A stretch of DNA of 64,000 nucleotides from a virus: positions 1 through 64,000 of the IMG/VR virus record IMGVR_UViG_3300042323_000705. One strand, given 5' to 3'. The notes under the pieces were generated by a model that searched no databases, was not told the origin of the DNA, and worked only from the letters and a program-made list of their open reading frames with translations. Shown here one piece after another: positions 49,545-55,468 of this stretch; position 1 is the first letter of the stretch, and every line of letters begins with the position of its first letter. The position numbers were made by a program, and so were the translations under genes.

Positions 49545-49814
49545 TCACAGGTTAGCTTTTTTAGACATGAGGTAAGTTTCTAGCTCGTTACTAAGTTTTT
49601 CGAGCTCTGCTTGCTTTTTATTTTTTATTTTTTCTACTTCTCTAGTAAAGTTAGCTCTTACTTCTTGTTTAGCCTTTCTATACTTTTCTAGCATAGCTTC
49701 TAATTCGTCTGTTATAGGGTAACTTGAGTTGTCAATTAAAAAGTCAATTGGCCCTGCAATGATCTTGTCGTACTTTTCTGTGTTTGTTTCTTTCCGAGAG
49801 AAAAAACTAAACAT
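49545..49814 (-). CDS. Small coiled-coil protein (89 aa)
   Basis: MFSFFSRKETNTEKYDKII then a long charged helix (EAMLEKYRKAKQEVRANF, EVEKIKNKKQAELEKLSNEL). Directly downstream of a tRNA-like gene. Unknown role. Confidence 0.55.
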   Translation of the reverse strand: MFSFFSRKETNTEKYDKIIAGPIDFLIDNSSYPITDELEAMLEKYRKAKQEVRANFTREVEKIKNKKQAELEKLSNELETYLMSKKANL

Positions 49815-49833
49815 GGGTTTTCCTTTGTTGAAT

Positions 49834-49925
49834 TGGTAGAAGTGCCGAGTTTCGATCTCGGTCCAGAACAGTCATCTACTGCTAAAGGGATTATAAGGCC
49901 CTCCTGCGTCCCAACGCCCACTTCC
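49834..49925 (-). tRNA. Class II tRNA-like gene, anticodon uncertain (UAU by loop geometry)
   Basis: On -: acceptor GGAAGTG pairs with CACTTCT (one G-U), A73 and an encoded CCA. T-arm CCGAG/CTCGG encloses a loop with TCGA. A long variable arm AGCAGT-AGATG-ACTGTT makes it class II in size (92 nt). The D-arm is short, and the anticodon region has GGAGGG/CCCTTT around a nine-base loop CCTTATAAT, or a seven-base loop with a C-U mismatch giving UAU. Isoleucine with a class II shape is odd, so it may be degenerate or non-standard. Confidence 0.55.
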
Positions 49926-49930
49926 ATACT

Positions 49931-50107
49931 TTAACGATGATCCTTTGACTTTGGTTTAGCACGTTTATGCTTTTGAGTTTGGTATGTGCTAGTTGCACGA
50001 GTATGTTTGCGCCCTTTACGAAGATCACCACCTGCACAACAGCGACAGTGAGGGCGAACACCAAGACGAACGTCACAGTTAGCTTTTTCGTGATTTCCTG
50101 AATCCAT
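49931..50107 (-). CDS. Small basic Cys-containing protein (58 aa)
   Basis: ATG 50107, preceded by AAGAGG; TAA at 49931. Sequence has RLGVRPHCRCCAGGDLRKG with three Cys in CxCC and a Lys/Arg-rich rest (TQKHKRAKPKSKDHR). Possible nucleic-acid binding protein. Lies between the tRNA-like gene and the HNH gene. Confidence 0.6.
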   Translation of the reverse strand: MDSGNHEKANCDVRLGVRPHCRCCAGGDLRKGRKHTRATSTYQTQKHKRAKPKSKDHR

Positions 50108-50120
50108 GTTAGCCTCTTAG

Positions 50121-50687
50121 CTATATCTCATTTAGTTTAGCAAATTCACCATGGTATTTTAAAGCTGCTTCGTTATAAGCTTTTGCAGCTTCTATTAGGT
50201 CTTCAAAATAACCAATATGTTTAGTTATCGTATTTATCATTACTCTAGCTTGCCATTTTTCTTTTTCTTTATTCCAATGAACACCTTTATACCCAGAAGT
50301 ATTATTTTTAGGTTTTTTAGAATTTCTAGAATTTTCTTTTTGATTAGCTAACCTTAAATTCTCTAGTTTATTGTTAGAAGGATTCCCATCTATATGATCA
50401 ATATAGTATCCTTCAGGTATAGGACCATTAAACATTTGCCAGATTATCCTATGAACTCTAAAAGGACTACCTGCAATTGTTACTTCGAAATAGACTTTAC
50501 TGCTCTTATTTCCAGCAAGATCTCCTACTTTTTTATTATTACACATAGGATGAACAATTTTCCAGTAAATTTCTCCATTTTTATACTCAAAAATTTCATT
50601 AAGAGGTTTATTAAGAAATTCATTTTTTAACTGTTCTGCTTTTTGTTTTTTAATTTCATTATTTTTATGTAAATGTTCCCATCCCAT
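50121..50687 (-). CDS. HNH homing endonuclease with AP2 domain
   Basis: 188 residues. Motif FRVHRIIWQMFNGPIPEGY and YIDHIDGNPSNNKLENLR (HNH with DHxDGN..NN), followed by SGYKGVHWNKEKEKWQARV and KHIGYFEDLIEAAKAYNEAALKYHG, an AP2/ERF-type DNA-binding segment. Free-standing mobile element inserted between two tRNA-type genes. AT-richer than its neighbours. Confidence 0.9.
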   Translation of the reverse strand: MGWEHLHKNNEIKKQKAEQLKNEFLNKPLNEIFEYKNGEIYWKIVHPMCNNKKVGDLAGNKSSKVYFEVTIAGSPFRVHRIIWQMFNGPIPEGYYIDHIDGNPSNNKLENLRLANQKENSRNSKKPKNNTSGYKGVHWNKEKEKWQARVMINTITKHIGYFEDLIEAAKAYNEAALKYHGEFAKLNEI

Positions 50688-50704
50688 ATTAGTTTCCTTT
50701 TTAA

Positions 50705-50780
50705 TGGCAGCTCCGGGGTGAATTGCACACCCGACCTAGAATTTAGAAGATTCTTGCTCTGTCTGCTGAGCTACGGAGCC
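50705..50780 (-). tRNA. tRNA-Arg (anticodon UCU)
   Basis: 76 nt on -: acceptor GGCTCCG/CGGAGCT (first pair G-U), D-arm GCTC/GAGC, anticodon stem AGAAT/ATTCT with loop CTTCTAA giving UCU, T-arm GGGTG/CACCC, discriminator G and encoded CCA. It reads AGA, frequent in this AT-rich phage. The phage promoter at 50787 is immediately upstream. Confidence 0.92.
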
Positions 50781-50786
50781 ATACCT

Positions 50787-50809
50787 TTCTGCTTTAGCGT
50801 TAAGAGGTG
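50787..50809 (-). promoter_or_regulatory. Phage RNA polymerase promoter candidate before tRNA-Arg
   Basis: On -: CACCTCTT, AACGC, TAAAG, CAGAA. It begins at the exact end of an upstream hairpin and runs to a few bases before the tRNA, so tRNA transcription would start almost at its 5' end. Confidence 0.8.
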
Positions 50810-50845
50810 AGAAGGCCAGCCATTAGTCACACAGCCAGCCTTCTC
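50809..50845 (-). terminator. Hairpin insulating the promoter
   Basis: GAGAAGGC/GCCTTCTC 8-bp stem with a 21-base loop, just after the stop of the 50853 gene and abutting the tRNA promoter. There is no T run, so it may be a processing site or weak terminator. Confidence 0.5.
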
Positions 50846-50852
50846 AAGTTTA

Positions 50853-51035
50853 TTACTGCATAGTCTCTACGATCTTGTCGATACGTTGATGCAGTCCTTC
50901 AAGTGTAGTCACAATTTCTTTCGTTGAAGTCCACTCATCGTCTTCATCTTTGCCTGAGTAGTTTAGGACAAAGCCGTTACTAACGATTTCAACATCAAAA
51001 GTTTCTACTTTTTTAGTTACAGGTTTCTTAGCCAT
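50853..51035 (-). CDS. Small hypothetical protein (60 aa)
   Basis: MAKKPVTKKVETFDVEIVSNGF then YSGKDEDDEWTSTKEIVTT and a C-terminal helix. Similar short 'scaffold of strands plus helix' proteins are common in phage early regions. Function unknown. Confidence 0.55.
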   Translation of the reverse strand: MAKKPVTKKVETFDVEIVSNGFVLNYSGKDEDDEWTSTKEIVTTLEGLHQRIDKIVETMQ

Positions 51036-51368
51036 TTATGTCTCCAGTTTGTCAAGAGCAAACCACCACAGTTTCAACCGGGTGTTTGCATGTGATGTTT
51101 TAGTTGCCCACTTAGTGGATTTAAAACCAATGTCTTTCAAGAAGGCATTAGCTTTTACTTGTTTGTCGTTGGTAAAGGCTGTAACCATAGCCTTTCCTTC
51201 GTTTTTAAGCTTTAGCATTTCATTTAGCAAAGCTTCTTTAGTTTCTTCAACTTTCATGCCTGGATAGTTATAATCAGCTCCTTGAGCAGGAACTCCATCA
51301 CCATCAAAGCGAAAGCTAGACAGGACCACAGCAGTACAGCACGAGGCTACGTTATCTACTTTCATCAC
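51036..51368 (-). CDS. Hypothetical protein (110 aa)
   Basis: Contains FRFDGDGVPAQGADYNYPGMKVEET and HTRLKLWWFALDKLET-like C-terminus (NTRLKLWWFALDKL). Contains adjacent cysteines (ASCCTAVVL). Overlaps the next gene by 4 bases. No recognised family, but conserved-looking aromatic residues. Confidence 0.6.
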   Translation of the reverse strand: MMKVDNVASCCTAVVLSSFRFDGDGVPAQGADYNYPGMKVEETKEALLNEMLKLKNEGKAMVTAFTNDKQVKANAFLKDIGFKSTKWATKTSHANTRLKLWWFALDKLET

Positions 51369-51964
51369 AGTTCTCCTACGACAAGACGCTTGCAGTTTTT
51401 AGCCGACAACTCAGAACAGTTATCTTGCTTAGTATCTAGCTCCGCTACAGTCCAAATTGTAGCGCCATACACAATAACATCATTCTGTTTCAGCTTATCC
51501 TTTTCAACAGTAGCATGACGAGGATTACCTGTTCCAGCCAACGGTACAAGTTTAACAGTATAAGGTTTCACTTCCTCAAGAGCATCTTTCTTAAATGCCT
51601 TGATAGCGTTGTTAGCGTCACCGCGAATCTCAAGTACTAGCTCACCAGCAGTATTGGTACCGATGTGGATACCATACACTTCTTCACCGATAACTTTGAA
51701 TAGCTTAGACATGGTTTTCTTTTCCTCTTTTGTGTTGCCGATTACTGTGTAGTTGCTTAGGCTGTAGTTATCACCATCATACAAGGTACAATCGTTTAAA
51801 CCTTTAGTATTGTAGTCTTGACCTTCCCAACGTTCTAAGGGACGGCAACTTGCTGTGTCTGCTCTGTCATTTCTAAGATGAATCTTGTAGACTTCAAGAG
51901 GCACCTTGTTACGTCGATGCTTTAGAACATCACCTTCTTTTAGATACTTTAGTACTACTGCCAT
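51365..51964 (-). CDS. Hypothetical two-domain protein (199 aa), possible internal start
   Basis: N-terminal 80 residues (YLKEGDVLKHRRNKVPLEVYK) look like a small barrel, then EEKKT leads into a second domain starting MSKLFKVIGEEVYGIHIG. That internal ATG (51712) has a strong GAGGA eight to ten bases upstream, so a 115-residue C-terminal form may be made as well. No recognised motif. Confidence 0.6.
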   Translation of the reverse strand: MAVVLKYLKEGDVLKHRRNKVPLEVYKIHLRNDRADTASCRPLERWEGQDYNTKGLNDCTLYDGDNYSLSNYTVIGNTKEEKKTMSKLFKVIGEEVYGIHIGTNTAGELVLEIRGDANNAIKAFKKDALEEVKPYTVKLVPLAGTGNPRHATVEKDKLKQNDVIVYGATIWTVAELDTKQDNCSELSAKNCKRLVVGEL

Positions 51965-52134
51965 TTTACCCCCAAGGTGTCTTTCCCAAATACAACGTAA
52001 AAGGGATTAGTGATTGCTGATGGAGCCTCTGAATAGCTCATGTGTTCATGATGGTCCCAGTCGTCTTCGTTCCAAGCCTTGTGCTCCTTTATCAGGTTAA
52101 ACTCTGCTTTACTCATAGAACGTATGTTCGCCAT
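51955..52134 (-). CDS. Small hypothetical protein (59 aa)
   Basis: Start at MANIRSMSKAEFNLIKEHKA, overlapping the end of the hydrolase gene. His/Asp/Glu-rich centre (AWNEDDWDHHEHMSYSEA). Unrecognised. A longer frame to 52182 is less likely. Confidence 0.5.
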   Translation of the reverse strand: MANIRSMSKAEFNLIKEHKAWNEDDWDHHEHMSYSEAPSAITNPFYVVFGKDTLGVKWQ

Positions 52135-52465
52135 AGCGTCCGATCCTTTTTCTAGTGTTAAAGAAACCTTTACGAGATCCACTGTGGAAAAACAAAGCTT
52201 CAGTACCAGGTAACTCTGTGTGACCCCAGTATACTTCTCCTGCCATGGTTACTGAGTCTAAGAAGACAGCTTCAGTAATAGGCAGGTCTTTGTCAGACCA
52301 AGCGAATTGTTTAGGCTGGTAGACTACCTCACAAATAGTTGCTGGGAAGTCTTCGTGTTTAACTCTGTTCATGATAACCTCAGCTACAAGTAACTGGGCT
52401 TCGATAGTTTCTGAACGAGCTTCGTGGTAGAGAGCTAGGGCTAAGCATAGTACGCTTTCTAGCAT
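52109..52465 (-). CDS. SleB-like cell-wall hydrolase
   Basis: 118 residues. LCLALALYHEARSETIEAQLL has the LYHEARGE-type catalytic Glu of the SleB (Hydrolase_2) family, followed by VAEVIMNRVKHEDFPATICEVVYQPKQFAWS. Cuts peptidoglycan glycan or peptide links. Here it is in the leftward early-type region, far from the lysis cassette, and has no obvious signal peptide apart from hydrophobic N-terminus. Confidence 0.8.
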   Translation of the reverse strand: MLESVLCLALALYHEARSETIEAQLLVAEVIMNRVKHEDFPATICEVVYQPKQFAWSDKDLPITEAVFLDSVTMAGEVYWGHTELPGTEALFFHSGSRKGFFNTRKRIGRYGEHTFYE

Positions 52466-52479
52466 GCTACCTCCTTTGT

Positions 52480-52680
52480 TTAGAAAGGAATCAGTAGAGA
52501 CTCCACGTACTGCATGTGATTTTCACTCATCTCTGCTAGGTCTTCATCAGTTATCTCTTTCCAAGTTGAGTTGTCTAAGGAACGCTCGATGTGTCTCCAG
52601 TCTCGACATCGATAGTACCAAACGGTTCCGTCGAACTCTGTGTAAGAGTTCAAAGGATCTATGCGGCAGTCGTTACACAT
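52480..52680 (-). CDS. Small hypothetical protein (66 aa)
   Basis: Cys-containing start (MCNDCRIDPLNSYTEFDG) and RCRDW. Ends MQYVESLLIPF. Overlaps the deaminase end by 8 bases. May bind a metal through C2-C5 and other Cys. Unknown. Confidence 0.5.
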   Translation of the reverse strand: MCNDCRIDPLNSYTEFDGTVWYYRCRDWRHIERSLDNSTWKEITDEDLAEMSENHMQYVESLLIPF

Positions 52681-53089
52681 AGTTTATTGTCACTCCTGCT
52701 TCTTGTAGCATTGATCGTGCTACTGTGAAGTTACGATACCAAGAAGACCAAGGTTCAGGTGCAGGTGCTACTACTCTACTGATTCCTCGCTGTATAGCTA
52801 ACCCTGCACAAGTACTGCAGAGAAAGCTGGTACAGTAAAGAGTGGCTCCGTGGCAGTCGTTAGAGGAGAGAAGAGCATAAGTCTCTGCATGCACTACAAT
52901 TAGGTTCTTATACTCTTTGTCAGCCCAACGAGCATCGGTGTTAGCGATACCTTTAGGAAACTGGTTAAAGCCTCTAGTAAGGACTCTACCGTTTCTTGCA
53001 ACTACGCAACCTACTTTTTTGTTAGGATCTAGAGACCAAGAAGCTTGTTCTTGCGCTAGTCCAAAGTAGAACTGATCCTGATCATTCAT
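52673..53089 (-). CDS. dCMP deaminase-like (zinc) enzyme
   Basis: 138 residues. HAET (zinc His and catalytic Glu) with later FLCSTCAGLAI providing the two zinc Cys. KVGCVVARNGRVLTRGFNQFP is the typical start of dCMP/CDA deaminases. Converts dCMP to dUMP for dTMP synthesis. Coupled to upstream small gene by ATGA. Confidence 0.85.
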   Translation of the reverse strand: MNDQDQFYFGLAQEQASWSLDPNKKVGCVVARNGRVLTRGFNQFPKGIANTDARWADKEYKNLIVVHAETYALLSSNDCHGATLYCTSFLCSTCAGLAIQRGISRVVAPAPEPWSSWYRNFTVARSMLQEAGVTINYV

Positions 53090-53262
53090 TCCAGTTCCTC
53101 TGTACAGTCACAGTCGTATACGTACTCAGACCAGATAGAGTCGTAACCAATGTCCATCTTAGCTTTCCATTCTCCTAGCGAAGTAGGGTCAAGCAGCAAA
53201 GAAAGACCAAACATAAACAGGATAGCCTTGTAGACTTGGTTGATGTACTCGTTCAGTCTCAT
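53086..53262 (-). CDS. Small membrane-type protein (58 aa)
   Basis: ATG 53262 overlaps the previous stop, TGA overlaps the deaminase ATG. Helix YKAILFMFGLSLLLDPTS is hydrophobic, C-terminal part acidic with YDCDCTEELE. Unrecognised. Confidence 0.55.
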   Translation of the reverse strand: MRLNEYINQVYKAILFMFGLSLLLDPTSLGEWKAKMDIGYDSIWSEYVYDCDCTEELE

Positions 53263-53669
53263 TTGTTTTCTCCTTTGATTTCTGCTATGAGGTCTTTGAT
53301 ACGTTTATTGTAAACTCCAGCACCACTGTGCATAGAGCTATTGTAACCTAATACTGATTTTAATAACTCTAGAGTCTTCTCGAGAAGTAGCTCCTTTTTG
53401 TGTAGTTTTTCAGCTAGTCGATCAGAAACAGCAGAGTGAGTCTTTATTGCTTCTTCAAGGTGATCTACTGGGCGTTCTCCTTCGTAGGCTTGCCAAAGTA
53501 AGTTGTAGTAACCTAGCTTGGCTTCAAGGGCTTCGATGCGATCGGCGCGGACGTATTCGATGCAAGGCTTATCGTTCAGCGTCTTGCCCTCGTTGTCGTC
53601 CCAATCGCCCTCGCTCCAATCGCCTTCGCGCCAAGGAGCAATCCAAATCCGTTCTGGTGCGTCAGTCAT
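53259..53669 (-). CDS. Hypothetical protein, 'TDAPERIW' type (136 aa)
   Basis: Begins MTDAPERIWIAPWREGDWSEG and contains PCIEYVRADRIEALEAKL, phrases frequent in small proteins of alphaproteobacterial phages. A C-terminal coiled coil follows. The codons are more GC-rich than neighbours, suggesting transfer. Confidence 0.6.
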   Translation of the reverse strand: MTDAPERIWIAPWREGDWSEGDWDDNEGKTLNDKPCIEYVRADRIEALEAKLGYYNLLWQAYEGERPVDHLEEAIKTHSAVSDRLAEKLHKKELLLEKTLELLKSVLGYNSSMHSGAGVYNKRIKDLIAEIKGENK

Positions 53670-53829
53670 AATGACACCCCAGTCTTCCGCAAATCATGCA
53701 GCGCGTTTCAAATACGATGTGACCGCGATCAGTGACATGGACTCGGCTAACCTTGTTTTTATGCAGACCAATCCAGTGCAGGAGTCTCCAAATCATTTCC
53801 CAGATTTGCCCGTTGTTGTAGTCAGTCAT
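53662..53829 (-). CDS. Small hypothetical protein (55 aa)
   Basis: ATG 53829, TGA 53662. MTDYNNGQIWEMIWRLLHWIG then VHVTDRGHIVFETRCMICGRLGCHYD with a C..C....C cluster near the end. Related in style to its neighbour (MTNYNDGKIHGWNGG). GC-richer than average. Confidence 0.6.
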   Translation of the reverse strand: MTDYNNGQIWEMIWRLLHWIGLHKNKVSRVHVTDRGHIVFETRCMICGRLGCHYD

Positions 53830-54151
53830 CTCTTGCCTCTACATACTTCACGGCGATGCGGACATCGTGAGGGCTGACATAGCGAAGGGCGGCTTCTTTT
53901 GATGTGAAGGTCACCAAGCCGCCTCCTTTCGTCTCATTCACCCAGATCACCTTCGGCTCGACATGCTGTTTGACCACTTGGAAGGCGATGATATCTGCGT
54001 CACCATAGTCATGCCGCCATGAAATAAGTTTAGCCTGCCATAAAATAGGCAAACCCAAGTTTCTCCGCCACGCTCTAACCTCAGTCTCAGGATGCACAGG
54101 ACAGTCGCCACCGTTCCAGCCGTGGATTTTTCCGTCGTTGTAGTTGGTCAT
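53822..54151 (-). CDS. Hypothetical protein, 'YNDGKIHGWNGGDCPVHPET' type (109 aa)
   Basis: Start at 54151 overlaps the 21-residue ORF stop. NDGKIHGWNGGDCPVHPE and VWVNE-like phrases are known to me from small phage and prophage proteins of alphaproteobacteria. Ends YVEARDD. GC-richer. Function unknown. Confidence 0.65.
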   Translation of the reverse strand: MTNYNDGKIHGWNGGDCPVHPETEVRAWRRNLGLPILWQAKLISWRHDYGDADIIAFQVVKQHVEPKVIWVNETKGGGLVTFTSKEAALRYVSPHDVRIAVKYVEARDD

Positions 54152-54213
54152 TTCGTCCTCCTCGCCGGGCAATCTCTACCTTGATTACAGTTGTTGTTAC
54201 AGGGTGGGCACAT
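54148..54213 (-). CDS. Tiny Cys-rich peptide (21 aa)
   Basis: ATG 54213 with AAGGAGAG upstream; reads MCPPCNNNCNQGRDCPARR plus two more residues. The CNQGRDCPAR phrase is a recurring tiny-ORF motif in phages and plasmids. Stop overlaps the next start. Real but function unknown. Confidence 0.65.
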   Translation of the reverse strand: MCPPCNNNCNQGRDCPARRTK

Positions 54214-54240
54214 GGTTCTCTCCTTAGTTTGTTAACCTCC

Positions 54241-54263
54241 CACCTCTTAGCTATAAAGAAGAA
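54241..54263 (+). promoter_or_regulatory. Phage RNA polymerase promoter candidate pointing against local genes
   Basis: CACCTCTT, AGCTA, TAAAG, AAGAA on +, in a gap between leftward genes. Transcription would go right, through the 54307-54372 hairpin and then antisense to 54375 and beyond. No + gene of size follows, so the product is likely a non-coding RNA. Confidence 0.75.
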
Positions 54264-54284
54264 TGAGAGTTCTTTGGGGGTCGT

Positions 54285-54386
54285 CATCAGTGGTTCAGTT
54301 AGAAGAACTATGATGTTTTTCCTACTTTCCGGTGACTAGCGTCAGCTATAGGGGGTAGGGGGCCATCATAGTGGTTAGTTAGAAGA
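54285..54386. repeat. Direct repeats flanking the long hairpin
   Basis: GTGGTTCAGTTAGAAGA (54290-54306) and GTGGTTAGTTAGAAGA (54371-54386) lie on both sides of the 54307-54372 hairpin; they differ by one missing base. Confidence 0.7.
54307..54372 (+). ncRNA. Putative phage small RNA (long hairpin)
   Basis: ACTATGATG (54307-54315) pairs exactly with CATCATAGT (54364-54372). Inside, CCTAC/GTAGG pairs and TGAC-TAGC-GTCA forms the tip, so most of the 66 bases can pair. About 44 bases downstream of the phage promoter at 54241, with no rightward gene, which suggests a transcribed structured RNA. It could also be a terminator for the leftward 54375 gene, since the inverted repeat works on both strands. 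Confidence 0.5.
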
Positions 54387-54650
54387 GAGAAGAAATAAAT
54401 CAGTCACATCTAACTTCTTTTCTTCTTCTTTCTTCTTATACTGATCTAGTATCAACTGTGCTTCTTCTTGTGTTTTAACCACACAATAAAATAGCTGTAA
54501 ATCTGGAAAGCGAAAAGTAGTCAACTCTGAACATACACCAGACCACTCATACACTGGTTTAGACCACCAGAGCATACCTGTTGTTCTTCCTGTTGATTTC
54601 CAAACCTGAGGAACATAGCCTTTAGTGACCACGACAATACGTGTTTTCAT
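54375..54650 (-). CDS. Hypothetical protein (91 aa)
   Basis: Start at MKTRIVVVTKGYVPQVWKST, overlapping closely with the upstream stop; a longer frame is disregarded. Strands then helix with lysine/glutamate C-terminal (DQYKKKEEEKKLD). Unknown. Followed directly by the hairpin. Confidence 0.6.
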   Translation of the reverse strand: MKTRIVVVTKGYVPQVWKSTGRTTGMLWWSKPVYEWSGVCSELTTFRFPDLQLFYCVVKTQEEAQLILDQYKKKEEEKKLDVTDLFLLSSN

Positions 54651-54651
54651 G

Positions 54652-54903
54652 TTACGCCTCCAGACGGTTGTGAACAGCCAACGGTACTTCATTATGACGT
54701 ACCTTTGTCCAGTGTTCTTTAGCGAGACTAAACACATAGTCTCCCTGTTTGTAACTGTACTCGTAGTCAAGGTCAGCCCACATAATCTTTACCTTGTCTA
54801 CAGTGATACGTGCCCACTTGTTACGTACAGGATGGTGATACCAACCCTGTGCACAGTAGTAGCCACGGTTGTTGACGGTAGTTACAGCGGTGTCCTTGCT
54901 CAT
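54652..54903 (-). CDS. Hypothetical protein (83 aa)
   Basis: Contains YYCAQGWYHHPVRNKWARI and YEYSYKQGDYVFSLAKEHW. Beta-type, coupled upstream by ATGA. No recognised family. Confidence 0.6.
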   Translation of the reverse strand: MSKDTAVTTVNNRGYYCAQGWYHHPVRNKWARITVDKVKIMWADLDYEYSYKQGDYVFSLAKEHWTKVRHNEVPLAVHNRLEA

Positions 54904-55199
54904 AGTCCTAGTTCCTTCTTTAGCTGTTCATATTGTGAGCGTTTGTAAGCTTGCTGTCGAGTAGCTTCTAATACTACTCTTTTATTGTACTCTTCTTCTG
55001 TCTCTCCACGATAGAAGATCCAACGTAGTTCTACTGAACCTTCATAGTCTGTACAATATTCGAAGTAAACACCATCACAGCCAAATAGAGACTTAGCTCT
55101 TTCTTGTGCTGCTTTAGTTTCTGCTTCTATTGTGCTTGCAGGAGTTTCATATCCCCAGTTTATTACTTCTTCGACTAGGTTAAACTTACGACGAGTCAT
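54900..55199 (-). CDS. Hypothetical protein (99 aa)
   Basis: Mixed sequence with acidic helix (STIEAETKAAQERAKSLFG), strand pair (GVYFEYCTDYEGSVELRWIFYRG in parts), and C-terminal helix. Overlaps both neighbours by four bases. Unknown. Confidence 0.6.
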   Translation of the reverse strand: MTRRKFNLVEEVINWGYETPASTIEAETKAAQERAKSLFGCDGVYFEYCTDYEGSVELRWIFYRGETEEEYNKRVVLEATRQQAYKRSQYEQLKKELGL

Positions 55200-55468
55200 A
55201 CTGCCTCCAGTTGTTTGTAATGTTTCTTAAAGGGTCGATAGTAAGGTTTAGTTTTTAACAACACCATACCATCCCCAAGAAAAGCTTCAATTCTAGCTTC
55301 ATGTCCAGTATTTGAAATTCGAACTAACTCTCCTTTGCTAAAGGGACCTCCACCCTTCTTTTGTGGTGTAGTAGGTTCTTTTGATTCCGAATGCTTCAAT
55401 TGCACGTGAGCATCCATCGCAAGGGCAACTTGACGCTGTACTTCCATCTTTACAAGTTCTAGCAACAT
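55196..55468 (-). CDS. Hypothetical protein, SH3-like C-terminus (90 aa)
   Basis: ATG 55468 has AAGGAG at ideal distance, so 131 bases overlap the deaminase gene in another frame. N-terminal 35 residues helical (LVKMEVQRQVALAMDAH), C-terminal part a barrel (FSKGELVRISNTGHEARIEAF, MVLLKTKPYYRPFKK). Later starts lack a ribosome binding site. Confidence 0.6.
   Translation of the reverse strand: MLLELVKMEVQRQVALAMDAHVQLKHSESKEPTTPQKKGGGPFSKGELVRISNTGHEARIEAFLGDGMVLLKTKPYYRPFKKHYKQLEAV

Noticed and set aside
49834-49925. tRNA on the + strand at the same place
   Set aside because: The T-loop and CCA end only make sense on -; the + reading gives no T-arm and no proper acceptor end.
50113-50127. 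CCTCTTAGCTATA on + resembling the phage promoter
   Set aside because: It is the reverse complement of the AAGAGG ribosome binding site region for the 50107 start; it lacks the CA start and the TAAAG-MAGAA half, and no + gene follows.
54087-54287. Leftward open frame of 66 residues
   Set aside because: It runs opposite in phase to the well-supported 54148 and 53822 genes, spans the + promoter and has no ribosome binding site. Treated as a shadow.
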